From NCBI GenBank assembly GCA_963682175.1, contig OY821792.1:1005501-1069500 (forward strand): a stretch of 64,000 nucleotides of DNA. The letters run 5' to 3'. The DNA is from Triglochin maritima (Eukaryota > Streptophyta > Magnoliopsida > Alismatales > Juncaginaceae). The notes under the pieces were generated by a model. It ran no database searches and had not been told where the DNA came from. It was given only the letters and a program-made list of their open reading frames with translations. The translations under genes were made by a program, and so were the position numbers. This document shows, piece after piece, positions 37,573 to 48,010 of the stretch. How positions within the stretch are numbered: the first letter of the stretch is position 1; every line of letters begins with the position of its first letter.

Positions 37573-39635
37573 GAGACAATCCACACTATTTTTTGAAGTT
37601 CAGTAGTGGATACATCTTTGTTATGGAATTTTGTACTCCTTTTAGCAATATTAGGACACTTTCAAATATTTTCAGTCGGCAATTTACCGCAGGTACTTGG
37701 ATGGTGCTGGGCGGAAAAATTCCCTGTACAATGGTGTGGCTCTGTTCCTTGGTTGGTTGGTATGATAACATCCTCTGTAACTTCCATATCTGAAGATAGT
37801 ATTGAAACTAGATCGTATAAACAGTGCGCTTAATTCTTGTGAAGATTGAGATATATGCATCTTAACTAAATAACTTCTTTGCCTACTGCAGAATTTGACT
37901 TCGAATTATGTATGTTCAGGTTGCTAGAGTTCTTCTATTCATCTATTTCTTCGCTCATATATATCTCCATTTTAGTCAGGTACTAATGACACCATTTTCT
38001 TCTTACGACAAATTTCCGTGAATAACGTATAAAATTATTGACATATTTGAAGGTCAAGAAATCTAATTTGACTTCGAATTATTGATACTCTCAGAACTTA
38101 ACTAAAATTATTATCAGTAGAATATATGCTTACATAGTCCTCTGACCCCGTTGAGTCAACTTTTGATGTTGCATCTGATGGGAGTGGTGCACTACCTTAA
38201 ATATGTTTTCTGATAAATTGATGTCTAACATTTGATTAGGCGGACTAATTCGTACGTGCTGAACTTATTATCTTTTTAAAACCTGAGGGGTTGTTGACAT
38301 ATTTGAAGGGACAATGACTGTCTGCTTATATTATAATGTGACAAATTTCGATGTCTTCACTTCACACATTTTTCTGCAAAAAATGCTTGAACTCGGTACG
38401 ATGCCCAATCTGGACTACAATAATGAGAGAGATTTCACCATATGAAATAGTTTTCATACTAAATTATTCGTTTAAAACAGAGTTTGATATGATATTTTCT
38501 CCCTTTCAGGTGAAAAGACAATGTTCAGTTTGGGATTTTACAGTCTGCTGGTGGGACCTTCACTTCTTGCACTGATGAACACCTACTGGTTTCTGAAAAT
38601 CATTAAAGGTCTCATAAAGACAATTTCCAGAAGCAAGCATGGTGACCATATTCAGTGATTTTGAGATTACATGTTGGATTTTGAGATATGATGTGGGATT
38701 TTTCACGGCCAAACGATTCATTGTTGTTTGAGGAATGTTTAATGATCTTCTGGTTCGATGAAAATGGATTAGATTTCTTGGAAAGTGTATGACACATTAT
38801 AAAGAATAATGAATGACTAATTACATGACGATGGATGGTAAAAATGATTAAACTTTGCTCGAAATACAATACTCTTTACTTTTGAGGAAAAATTGGTTGA
38901 TCGGTCAATTTCCTTTTATGACACTTCTACCGTAAAGCCGGTCGTCTAATCCATTTAACAAAGACACACTTAAACTGATAATTCAGCAATGGAGGGGGCG
39001 AGGCCTTTCAATGGCTACTTTTGGAAGTAAATAAAATAGCATAATGCAGGAAGCAACAAAAGGCAAATATTACATTTTGAATCGACGCAAAATGGTGCTG
39101 CAAATGAGACTACGACTCCATATTATTAGATGTGGGATGCAATTTAGAGGAGGCTACTCTTGAGGTGAAATTGAAAAACCAGTTCAATTTTTTTAAGATT
39201 TTAGTATTTTACACCATAAATTGCACAATAATGGCCCTAAAAGTACTCTGATGTTTTTGAGTCTCTCAACTAGGACGAACCTGACCCGTTATATATGATA
39301 TGGATTGAATATTTCAATAGGGTTGTGATCAGCTTCTTTTAAGTTCACTACTAACATTCACTAGAAAGAAAAGAACAATCAAACATTGATAACAAATGAC
39401 TTCTTTTCGAAATCTTTCGAAAACCCACGTTACATGAAAGAATCAAACCGACTATTCAAAATAAGCTGTTCAATACCAAAATACTATGTTCAAAAAGCTT
39501 CAACTAGTACACCGACGAACACTATCAGATTATATGAAAATACTTCTCAACTCGCTCTCTTTTTCTTGAATATGTAGAAAATTCATGTAAAATGTAAAGT
39601 GCTTTTCTTGGAGCAGAGCAAACAATATCTGATAC
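37573..39635. other. Intergenic, no supported gene
   Basis: AT-rich. An ORF at 37606-37833 has hydrophobic and tryptophan-rich stretches (QVLGWCWAEKFPVQWC) that could be an exon relic, but I cannot assign it. Confidence 0.4.
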
Positions 39636-41417
39636 CTAATGCCTCCTTGTCTTCGTCTCAGTCTTGGCAACGGTCATGCCGGAAAGCTTGTTCACTTCAT
39701 ACAGAAGGCCAGCAGAGAAAATGAAGCTGCAAAGATATGGGAATGAACAATAAGCTTGAATAGAGCACGACGGTTCAACAATTTCTCCGAGAATCTGATT
39801 TTACAGATTATGGAATCCAAAAAAAAATCCAATACAAACATCAGAAATTTTAATTCTCAAATTTCAATGTTTATAAATCTATGAAAATAGAAAGCTCACT
39901 TGAGGAGGCTTACAATGATCAATTTTCTTTAATAGTTGATTTATGAAATTACATGTTACAGGACAGCATGGGAATTTCACTGATAATGACACTAATCGTA
40001 TGAATTTTTCATCTCTTTTCTACGGTATTAAAAATGACGATCTTCTAGTGTGATATCCTTATAAATTAAACCTAACATGAGCTTGGTTTCTCAATCAAGT
40101 ATGCTGAATGAGAAATCTGAAGTAGATTCTGAACAAGCTGAATGTCGATAAAAATACGTATTTGGTTGAAACTCCAACCCGAAATTGGAAGTACAAGATC
40201 ACTAGTCATTGTAGCATTCTACATGCAGTAAAAGGTCCTCCAAACTATAATACTAAAACATTTCAGAGATAAGCATGTTCAGCAAAGCGACGTGATAAAT
40301 TTAAGAATGGATTAAGTTAATTTAACATCAGCATATACCATGTTGTGATGCAGACACGATGCACAGTGCTGGCACAAATAAGTGCAATAGTTTCTGCTAA
40401 AATAACTGCAAGATAGAGCAAGGACAGGTTAAAGTAGAGTGCAGCAGAGACAACAGTTGCGCAACCCACACTAAGACATACTAACCAGCACCCCATCCAG
40501 TTTTAGCACCAGAAGACTCCTGAAAATTCCCAATGAACTGCAAACAACAATGTTTCCGTAAAATTAATCTGAAGCAATGTCTGCTGAAATGTCTGAAGCT
40601 AGTTTAGCAGGAAAAAGTAATATGAAGACTAACATGAAGTTAGAAAACATAGACAGTAGTATTACAGTAGCCTGATAGTGGTAAACTAAAAAAATTTGGT
40701 ATTGCCTGTGGGTGAAATTTGGCAGATTGGTAATGAAGATACACGACCAAATATGTTCACAAGACTAATTTGCCCTTGATATCATGACCTCCTGTTGCTA
40801 GATATATAAATGTATAAAACAATCTCGAATTTCTAACAATCAATGGCAGGTTCCACAAGTTCATGAATCAGGTATGAAAATAATACAGTAATGCATATTA
40901 GAGGTAGAGATGCAAACTCAGTGGCATGTAACTATATAAGAAACCATTTTCAAGTTTCAAGGAATCAACATCAAAATGATATATTAATCGGTAAGGAGGC
41001 AAAACCACATTGAATGGAAAAGCATGTGAGCAAATATCAATGACTGCAATTGTGCATAACTTTTTACAATAATAACATCTTATCACGGCCTTAGACAATT
41101 TTTGGGGCGACTTTTGGGGAGTTTCAATTTTCTTACTACAGTAACCACTTAATAAAAAATACAACCGCCTCTGGATTGAGTCGGACTCCCAGGTTGAACC
41201 TTCCATTTAGAAAAGGTAACAACGCATGGAGAAAATTAATAAATGGAAATTCATAACTTACAGTAAACGCAACAAGAAATAAGAGAGAGCTGATGAAACC
41301 CCCAAGAATCGTCAATAGTTCAGAAGATGCCAATTTCCCTCTGTTCATCTCCATGAGCGAGAGTATGATGACAAATAAAAGCAAAGAGTACAACATCGAC
41401 CTTCCTGGCCCAACCAT
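39636..41417 (-). CDS. KRTCAP2/KCP2-like oligosaccharyltransferase accessory membrane protein
   Basis: Four coding exons on the minus strand: 41262-41417, 40486-40537, 40339-40405 and 39636-39726. They sum to 366 nt, giving 121 residues and a stop with phases 0, 1 and 2 that join perfectly at GT-AG introns. I chose the ATG at 41417 because an AG acceptor lies 2 bp upstream, making upstream codons intronic. The product begins MVGPGRSMLYSLLLF and has LASSELLTILGGF, then FIGNFQE, then ASTVHRVCITTCFIFSAGLL, the conserved core of keratinocyte-associated protein 2, which associates with the ER oligosaccharyltransferase for N-glycosylation. About three to four membrane segments are visible; the C-terminus ends in basic residues (TKTRRH) consistent with ER retention. 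No lesions. It is the only host gene here that appears functional. Confidence 0.9.
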
Positions 41418-41827
41418 GACTGCAAACTGACAAAAGACAATAACAAAACATTTTAATGAAATTTGCCAACTTATTCGAGAATCGAAACAACCAAACACCA
41501 CAATTGCTAGAATTTAAAGCAAAACCAGCAGTTTACATCATGAGCTTATACAATACCCGACGCTAAATTATGAGTTGTGCTCAATTCGTAATGATTTAAA
41601 CATTGTCGTGAATAAAGACCAAATCTATCAAACATGTCAAAAAGTCAACGTCTCAATGTTGCTCACAAAACAGTAACATGGCACTATAGACAAAACAATT
41701 TTCATGTAAAGGTTCAAAAGTAGAACAAGTTCTTCAATATCTTATTTAACAATGATTTATTATTGACATTTGACAACCAGATCATACGGTTCAAAATAGT
41801 GATGATTTAGTTGAATGTTGAAGGGCT

Positions 41828-41897
41828 CAACAATTGGTTTTCATGTTCCAATTAGAAGGCACCAACAATTGGTTTTCATGTTCCAATTAGAAGGCAC
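41828..41897. repeat. 35-bp perfect tandem duplication
   Basis: Two exact copies of a 35-bp unit starting CAACAATTGG lie in KCP2 intron 1. Confidence 0.9.
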
Positions 41898-42320
41898 CAA
41901 CACAGCATACCTATCAATTGTATAGAAAGAAGATTTGAAGAATATAATACCAATAAATAAGAGATTTGAATAATATAATTGTTTTTTTAACATCAAACCC
42001 ATACCTTATTTTACAAGAGTTTTCTGGCTAACAATGTACCCCTTTATTATCTTCAATTCAATAAAATTTAGAAAGATAGTCATGGTGATTCATTAATTTC
42101 ATTGCTTCAGAAATTGTTTCCTTAACAGTACAAAGGTTCAGAAATTTTCAGTTATGTACAAGAAAAACTACCAAGACAACAGGCTTAGCAGTAGAAAATG
42201 GAAATTTAAAAAAAAAGTATGTTAGAATAAAAAAGAAAATAAATGTTTTTACAATTTGATCGGAAAACTAAGACTCTTAATAGTTCACCAATTTTTCTGA
42301 TTTCATATGAGGGTATGGTT

Positions 42321-42336
42321 GGGGGGGGGGGGGGGG
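42321..42336. repeat. Poly-G tract (16 G)
   Basis: Homopolymer in KCP2 intron 1; the length is prone to sequencing error. Confidence 0.9.
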
Positions 42337-42881
42337 AAAGGAGTCAAAGATTAAGTTAATTATTGGCTTTTAGGTTAAAATAAACTAAATCAGCGTGGTT
42401 CATATAAGTTGTCTGTAATTGTTGATTATTGTGAATTAACAGAAAGTTGTCTAGGCATCAGATCATGGATCAATCGGAAACAACCTTTCTGACATAGGGT
42501 GACAGGAGTATGGATGCGTACATCCGACATTAATTAAACTATTATACATATGTATCCATGACTAGGCACAACTACCACAACATGATCTAGGGTTGAAGAC
42601 CCAACCAAGTTATTGAGCCATCTTCCCTCAATCCTTAGGCTACAAAGTCAAGCCAAGTTAGGGCTCAACACAATACACACAACACAATAAACAACCAAAA
42701 ACCCTAAAGTCACATTCTTTGTTGTCTCTAATCAAGTAATCCTTATGGTTCGATCTCAACTTAACAACATTCACAACAAAATCCAAACCAAATTCGAATT
42801 TTTTTTCTTCATAAAATTAACAAAAATTACCATAAACTGAAACAAAACGAATCGAAGAGGAAGGGAAGGGAATGGAAGTAC

Positions 42882-43090
42882 CTTAGTAGAAGACGGAGAT
42901 AAGGTCGCCGGACCGGCGAGATCGCGTTTAGGGTTTCGACGAGATCAAAACCCGACCAAAAAGTTTAAGTCTTCTAAATTCTAATCAAACCAAATTGCAA
43001 CTCCAACCATAACTAATCTCGAATTTGCAAATTGGAACTTTAAACACGTGTTCCGAGCAATAATCCAGCAGAATAGATTCTCAGACTCAA
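42882..43090 (-). other. Likely 5' untranslated exon and promoter-proximal region of the KCP2-like gene
   Basis: A good donor (CTAAG then GTACTTCC on the minus strand) at 42881 pairs with the acceptor before the ATG exon, implying a noncoding first exon with an AAACCCTAAACGCG word (near 42930), a motif common in plant housekeeping 5' regions. The upstream limit is a guess. The MULE edge at 43123 is only tens of bases further. Confidence 0.5.
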
Positions 43091-43122
43091 TGCAATAGAT
43101 AACTGATAACATCATATTTTTT

Positions 43123-43164
43123 GGGAACTACTATTCGTCGTCGGAAAACTACTTAAATCGCCCC
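43123..43164 (+). repeat. Left terminal inverted repeat of the MULE
   Basis: Begins GGGAACTACTATTCGTCG and ends TTAAATCGCCC; it is mirrored at 63451-63490. Confidence 0.85.
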
Positions 43165-43335
43165 AAAAATAATATTTTTGCCCTTAACAAATCAATTAAT
43201 ACTGATTTCGTCCCGTGTCTTTAAATAAGGTGTTTGACTCAGTTTTACTCACATTCCTAGTACCAACACCACGAAAATGTCTGGCGAAGCACCTGAATCC
43301 AGCGAGGTAACGTGGGCGGAATTTTTTTCACAACT

Positions 43336-43424
43336 CGGGCGTCTGGCTAAACCGCCTCCACCTATGTGGAGGCGCGTTAGGCAGACGCCTCCACCAAGGT
43401 GGAGGCGGTTTAGCCAGACGCCCG
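43336..43424. repeat. Perfect 27-bp stem hairpin in MULE intron 1
   Basis: 43336-43362 and 43398-43424 are exact reverse complements (words GTCTGGCTAAACCGCC and GGCGGTTTAGCCAGAC). The 35-bp loop contains a second small stem, TGGAGGCG (43367-43374) with CGCCTCCA (43386-43393). The block is GC-rich within AT-rich sequence. Confidence 0.92.
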
Positions 43425-45396
43425 TTTTTTTGTTTTTTTTAATTTTCTGTTAAATTCAAATTTTTCAGGTTCCGTTGCAAGATTTCGGTGGTGATGGAGT
43501 AGATTACAGTGAGCTTTTTGACAGTAAAGAAATATTTCCAACAATCGAGGAAGGTTGTAAATGGGCGAAACAAGTTGCAATAGCAGCCAGATTTTTTTTT
43601 GTTATATCATCGTACAAACCGAAAGCAGATAACCGGATGGATTGTTACCTCAGATGTGATCGCAGACGTGAGATGAGTTCTCGTGATACGAGTATTGCAC
43701 TACGAAAGAATACGAAAAGAAAAGGTTGCGGTTGTCGGTTTTTGGTAAAAGTGGTGGAGCGACGAGATCGTGATGGATGGGTTATTGTTTCTAGTAGCAT
43801 GTATGGGCAGCACAACCACCCATTGACAGTTTATTCAGAGGGTCACCGACAGGTCAGCGGACTTAGTGCTGGGGCAAAGCAAATTGTTCAGGATATGACA
43901 GAGGCACAAGCAAGACCCCGTAACATTTTGTTGGCGGTAAAGAAGAAATTTCCGGACGATAATCTGAATCAAAGGTACATTTACAACTTCAGAGAGTACA
44001 TGAGGAGGACGAAATATGAAGACAGGAATCTCGCGCAGCAGTTTCTCAGAGAGGCAGTGCAGCATAAGTATTTGCATTGGATTGTGGCAGATGAAGAAAC
44101 TAATGTCTTGACTCACGCATTTTTGGCACATCCGACTTCAGTTCAGTTGTTGCGTACATACCCATTCGTGATCTGTATGGATTCGACGTATAAGACGAAC
44201 AAGTACAAGATGCCTTTGTTTGAGATGGTTGGGGTTACTCCAACAAATATGAATTTCCTCGTCGGAAATGCGATTTTGCAGGATGAGACTGAGTCTAGTT
44301 ACCGGTGGGTGTTGGAGAGGTTGCGAGATCTGTTATTGGATATTGTTAGCCTGACAGCGATAATTACGGACCGGGAGATGGGGCTGATGCGACCAGTGGC
44401 AGAGGTTTTTCCTGAGTCTGCTCATTTACTATGCACCTGGCATATCAACAAAGACGTGTACAACTACGCATACCACGTATTCGGCAAGGAGAAGCAGCTT
44501 GCAGAGAGTTTTAGGCATGGAAGGTGGAGGAGAATCATGCTTTCTGATTCACAGACGGATTATGATAGAGCAGTTCGTAATCTGAAAGATTCTTACAGTT
44601 CCTGGCCAGTGCTGACGAAGTATGTGGAAGACACGTGGTTGGTGCATAAGGAAAAATTCGTGTTGAATTGGACGAATCAAGTTTTTCACTTCAGCAACAC
44701 TACGAACTGCAGGGTGGAAAGTGCACATTCGGCTCTGAAAGAGTGGATCACTACATCGACTGCCGCTCTCGACACTCTTTTCGACCGCGTGAACTCGTCT
44801 ATTGAAATGCAGCTGACAAATATTCGGAGCTTTCTTGAAGATTCGAGACGTTGAAATTTGGCACATTACATAGGTCCTTTGTTTCAACATATAAATGGCC
44901 GAGTTTCGCATCACTGCTTGTCGTTAATGACTCAGGAGTTGAAGAGAATGCAGGACTTAAGTGATGAAATTGAATATCGTTGTGGGTGTGCTTTCCTGAC
45001 AACACATGGGATTCCTTGTGCATGTACCATGTACGAGTGTTTGGCGTCAGGTGATGGAATTTATTTAGAGCAGATTCATCCATTCTGGAAAACACTTGTT
45101 ATCGGAGAAGGAGTCCAGATGTCAGAGTTTGTTGATCAGACAGCACAAGACGCCGAGCATTTTCGGAAGCTAGTGGATGAGATCTCGCAGAGCGACCCTG
45201 CAGTAATTCGTAGTGTCTCTCGTATTTTATACGAACAGTTACACCCCGATCAGTCGAACTATGGAGAACCCGAAGAAAATACTATGATACGAGGTCGACC
45301 TAGGGGAAAGTCGACACGTCGGGACCCGAGTGCCTTCGAGTATGCTGAGTGAGGTCGTGGTCGGTCTGGCAGTAGTGGGAGCAGGGGGAGGCAGGG

Positions 45397-45735
45397 CTGC
45401 TGCTTTTTTCAACACAGAACCGGGAAGGAAGGCCGGCATAGAAGTCTCTTGCACGCAAGGAGGGAGATGATGCTGCTGGATGTCATGGTTCCGGGCGCCA
45501 TGATCCTTCTCTCTTGAACAATCGAGTCCCGCCGGGTAGGCCTGCATCAATCATCGCTCAGTCTTTCTATTCGAGGGCCACCAAGGAAGGGAGCTTCGCT
45601 TGCATGCAAGGCGGCGAAAAAGGCCGGCCGGGTAGATCCCTCGCGCGCGGGCGAAGGCCCGGGTAATGGACAAGCTTTGGGGGAAATAATCTCTTTCTGA
45701 TTTCTGCTTTTCTTTCCCATGACAACTAGGCAGGG
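45397..45735. other. Foreign insertion in the transposase linker, possibly mitochondrial-derived
   Basis: 339 bp of GC-rich sequence interrupt the Gly/Arg-rich linker codons and are bounded by AGGCAGGG at 45389-45396 and 45728-45735. Words such as CGCTTGCATGCAAGGCGG and GGGCGAAGGCCCGGG resemble plant mitochondrial intergenic DNA to my eye; this origin is recollection, not a search. No transposon termini are seen. Confidence 0.4.
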
Positions 45736-46445
45736 GTCGTCGGTCTAATTCGTCTCGATCGTCCTTGAATACGGGCACAGGATCTTCTGGTATGTCGATA
45801 TCTTTGTTGTTATGTTATTTAATATATATCAGTAATCTAAATGGGGTTGAATATATTATCTCCTAATTTTGTTGTTTTAATGAATTATTATTTACCTATC
45901 TTACAGTGTCCGGACGGGTTTGTTAGGATCTATGGCCCTCTAATCGATAGAAAAATGCGGAATTAAAAATACTAATCGAATGATTAAGGAAGAGACAATT
46001 GCAAACCACAAATTCGTCGACACCGGAGTTTAGAGAGGTTCGGCACCCACACCCGGGTCCTAGTCCTCCTCGCAAGCCTCGCTCGATCCCCCGAGCCTCG
46101 CTTACGGTTCCACTAACCGATCTCCGTTCCGGGCCGAGACCAACGCCGTTTACAACACCGAGCCTCGCGAACAACCTCGCCTCGCTCGTGTCTCCTCTCA
46201 CAACCCGAGAGGGAGCTTCCTCGAAGCTTTACAACTTGGTGATTCTTGAATAAGGAATTGGAATCACAATCTAACTAACACTCTATACTTGAGCACACTT
46301 GGATATGATATGGAATTGGATATGCAAGTGGTGAAGTTTAGGCTTGAGTGTTGTGGATTGAGAGCTTGAAGATGGAGAGGATTTGGCTTTGAGTATTGGA
46401 TAGATAGGAAGTGTTCAAGATGTCCAAAGCAACCAAATGAGGTCC

Positions 46446-46453
46446 TATTTATA
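46446..46453 (-). promoter_or_regulatory. TATA box of the copia LTR
   Basis: TATAAATA on the minus strand, about 980 bp into the LTR. The palindrome array lies 98-680 bp upstream of it, the position of an enhancer. Equivalent sites recur every 3622 bp. Confidence 0.6.
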
Positions 46454-46550
46454 AGTCTTCAAGCTCATCTAGCCGTTTGGGAGTTGGTGGGGAATGGACC
46501 AATGAGAAAGCAAGATGTGACTTAAGCTCGGCCAGAAATCGAGACAGATT

Positions 46551-47127
46551 CGGTCGACCGTTATCCACACGGTAGTCCGAAACATTGGTCTGAACAAAGA
46601 ACTCGGTTGACCGATTATGTATCGGATCACCGTTCACCAACCTCCAGTAGCTTTTATCTATTTAGCCCTAATTAAATTTGGTTCACCGAAGTCCATTCGG
46701 TTCACCGTTCCAAGGTGGACAGTAGAATTGATTGGGCTCTGATCTACTCAAGTTCGGTTGACCGTGTATACTTCGGTATACCGAAGTAGCGCGGGAATTG
46801 CGCTGACAAAGCGTGGGAGATTGGTTTACCAATAACGGTCAAGTTAAATAGCCGTTGGTCTCCTAAAGCAATATGATTCGGTTGACCGAATGAAGTTCGG
46901 TGTACCGAATATGGATAAGTCAATTTGGCTTTAGGTCAAGATTTAAATACGACCGTTGGAGCAAAGTCCAAAACCGGTCCAGGCTAATTCGGTCTACCGA
47001 AGGCGGTTCGGTATACCGAGGTGGTTATTCCAGGGAACACCTAAAGGATTCTACACGGTTGACCGCAAGGTGTTCGGTGGACCGAACTCTACAAGATTCG
47101 GTTTACCGAGAAGGGTTCGGTTAACCG
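46551..47127. promoter_or_regulatory. Eight palindrome pairs, each offset exactly 19 bp
   Basis: CGGTNNACCG-type sites start at 46551/46570, 46604/46623, 46679/46698, 46755/46774, 46879/46898, 46990/47009, 47056/47075 and 47099/47118. Every within-pair offset is 19 bp (9-bp spacer) while distances between pairs vary and spacer sequences differ. The two central bases vary (TG, TC, AT, GT, CT, GG, TT, TA), but the outer CGGT and ACCG are mostly kept. Four further copies occur at 50173-50749, 53795-54371, 57417-57993 and 61039-61615. Confidence 0.8.
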
Positions 47128-47433
47128 TGGGGATACGGGACAAAATCCTAATGTGCTCAAGTTTACATTAATCCTTAGGACTCAAATTATACTACATTAC
47201 ACATTGGTCCAAAGCTTGATTACATGTCTTGAGTCTTTATCTTCTTGTCCCCAAGCTCCTTAGCTTGATTCTTCATCAACCTATTAAGAATATCGCAAGT
47301 ACACGAATATATATGCAATGCATGTATTCATGTTTGCTTACTTTGATTGTCTAGGTTGATTGATTAAATATAGATTAAGATTAGATTACTTAATCATCAA
47401 AACTAAATAAAGATTAAGGCTAAAAAGCCAACA

Positions 47434-47785
47434 ATCTCCCCTTTTTTGATGATGGCAAATCTATATCTTAATATTTTGAGTTCAATTGTATTTCTCCCCT
47501 TTCTATATGTTTTGTTTCTTAACATATATGTAATCTATGCATTTACAAGATTTCTCCCCCTAACAACATGCATAGTTTATTTAAAATTGAAGCTCTATCT
47601 TAATTCTTCTCCCCCTTTGACATCAATCAAAAAGCAAACATTAAGCATTTGATGCAAAGGTAAGAGATATCTAACTCTCCCCCTTAATTATATGATTTTG
47701 CAATTTTAGGCTCCCCCTATCAATTAGGCTAAATAGCAACAATGAGTATTAACAATTAAGTGCATTTCTATTCTCCCTCTTAGCC
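47434..47785 (-). other. Polypurine tract and six PPT-like repeats
   Basis: On the minus strand, AAAAAAGGGGAGAT abuts the LTR (47434-47447). Related purine runs follow at about 47491, 47550, 47605, 47675, 47711 and 47770 (for example GGGGGAGAA). Multiple PPT copies upstream of the 3' LTR are, as I recall, a Sirevirus trait. The same set is in each unit. Confidence 0.6.
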
Positions 47786-48010
47786 TATTTAACATCCATT
47801 TTACAATTTTACATTTATGATTATTGATGTGGTATATGATATGCAATGAATTATATCATAAGATATGTCTATTAAGCTCTAAAATTTGGATTAGAATCGA
47901 TCAAAATTTATACCGTCGTGGCGCTTTGAATTGACTCAACCCATATTCGGTGATGCAACCGGCTTTAAATTTTTCTTTTAAGCTCATCCGGTCACCACCG
48001 ATTTCCTCCT

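Larger units (their letters stand above)
43277..45789 (+). pseudogene. MULE transposase (MuDR type) with SWIM zinc finger
   Basis: Exon 1 is 43277-43306 (ATG, MSGEAPESSE). A GT-AG intron (43307-43468) carries the hairpin. Exon 2 starts at 43469 (VPLQDFGGDGVDYSELFD). A FAR1/WRKY-GCM1-like N-terminal zinc region (CRFLVKVVERRD...HNHPL) is followed by the MULE DDE domain (YPFVICMDSTYKTNKYKMPL, ITDREMGL, LCTWHINKDV) and a SWIM-like finger (CGCAFLTTHGIPCAC) near 44983-45027. Breaks: TGA at 44852 after EDSRR, TGA at 45350 after FEYAE, and a 339-bp foreign insertion at 45397. The Gly/Arg/Ser-rich linker resumes at 45736 and ends at a GT donor (45790); the reading frame continues into the OTU exon after an intron. 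Confidence 0.88.
45921..47433 (-). repeat. LTR 1 of the copia array
   Basis: 1513 bp, TGTTAGGATC to AAAGCCAACA. Two private bases relative to the others: T at about 45981 (CGAATGATT) and G at about 46360 (GGATTGAGAG). Confidence 0.95.

Noticed and set aside
43336..43424. Hairpin as part of the MULE terminal inverted repeat
   Set aside because: It lies over 170 bp inside the TIR, within intron 1, and is not mirrored at the right end.
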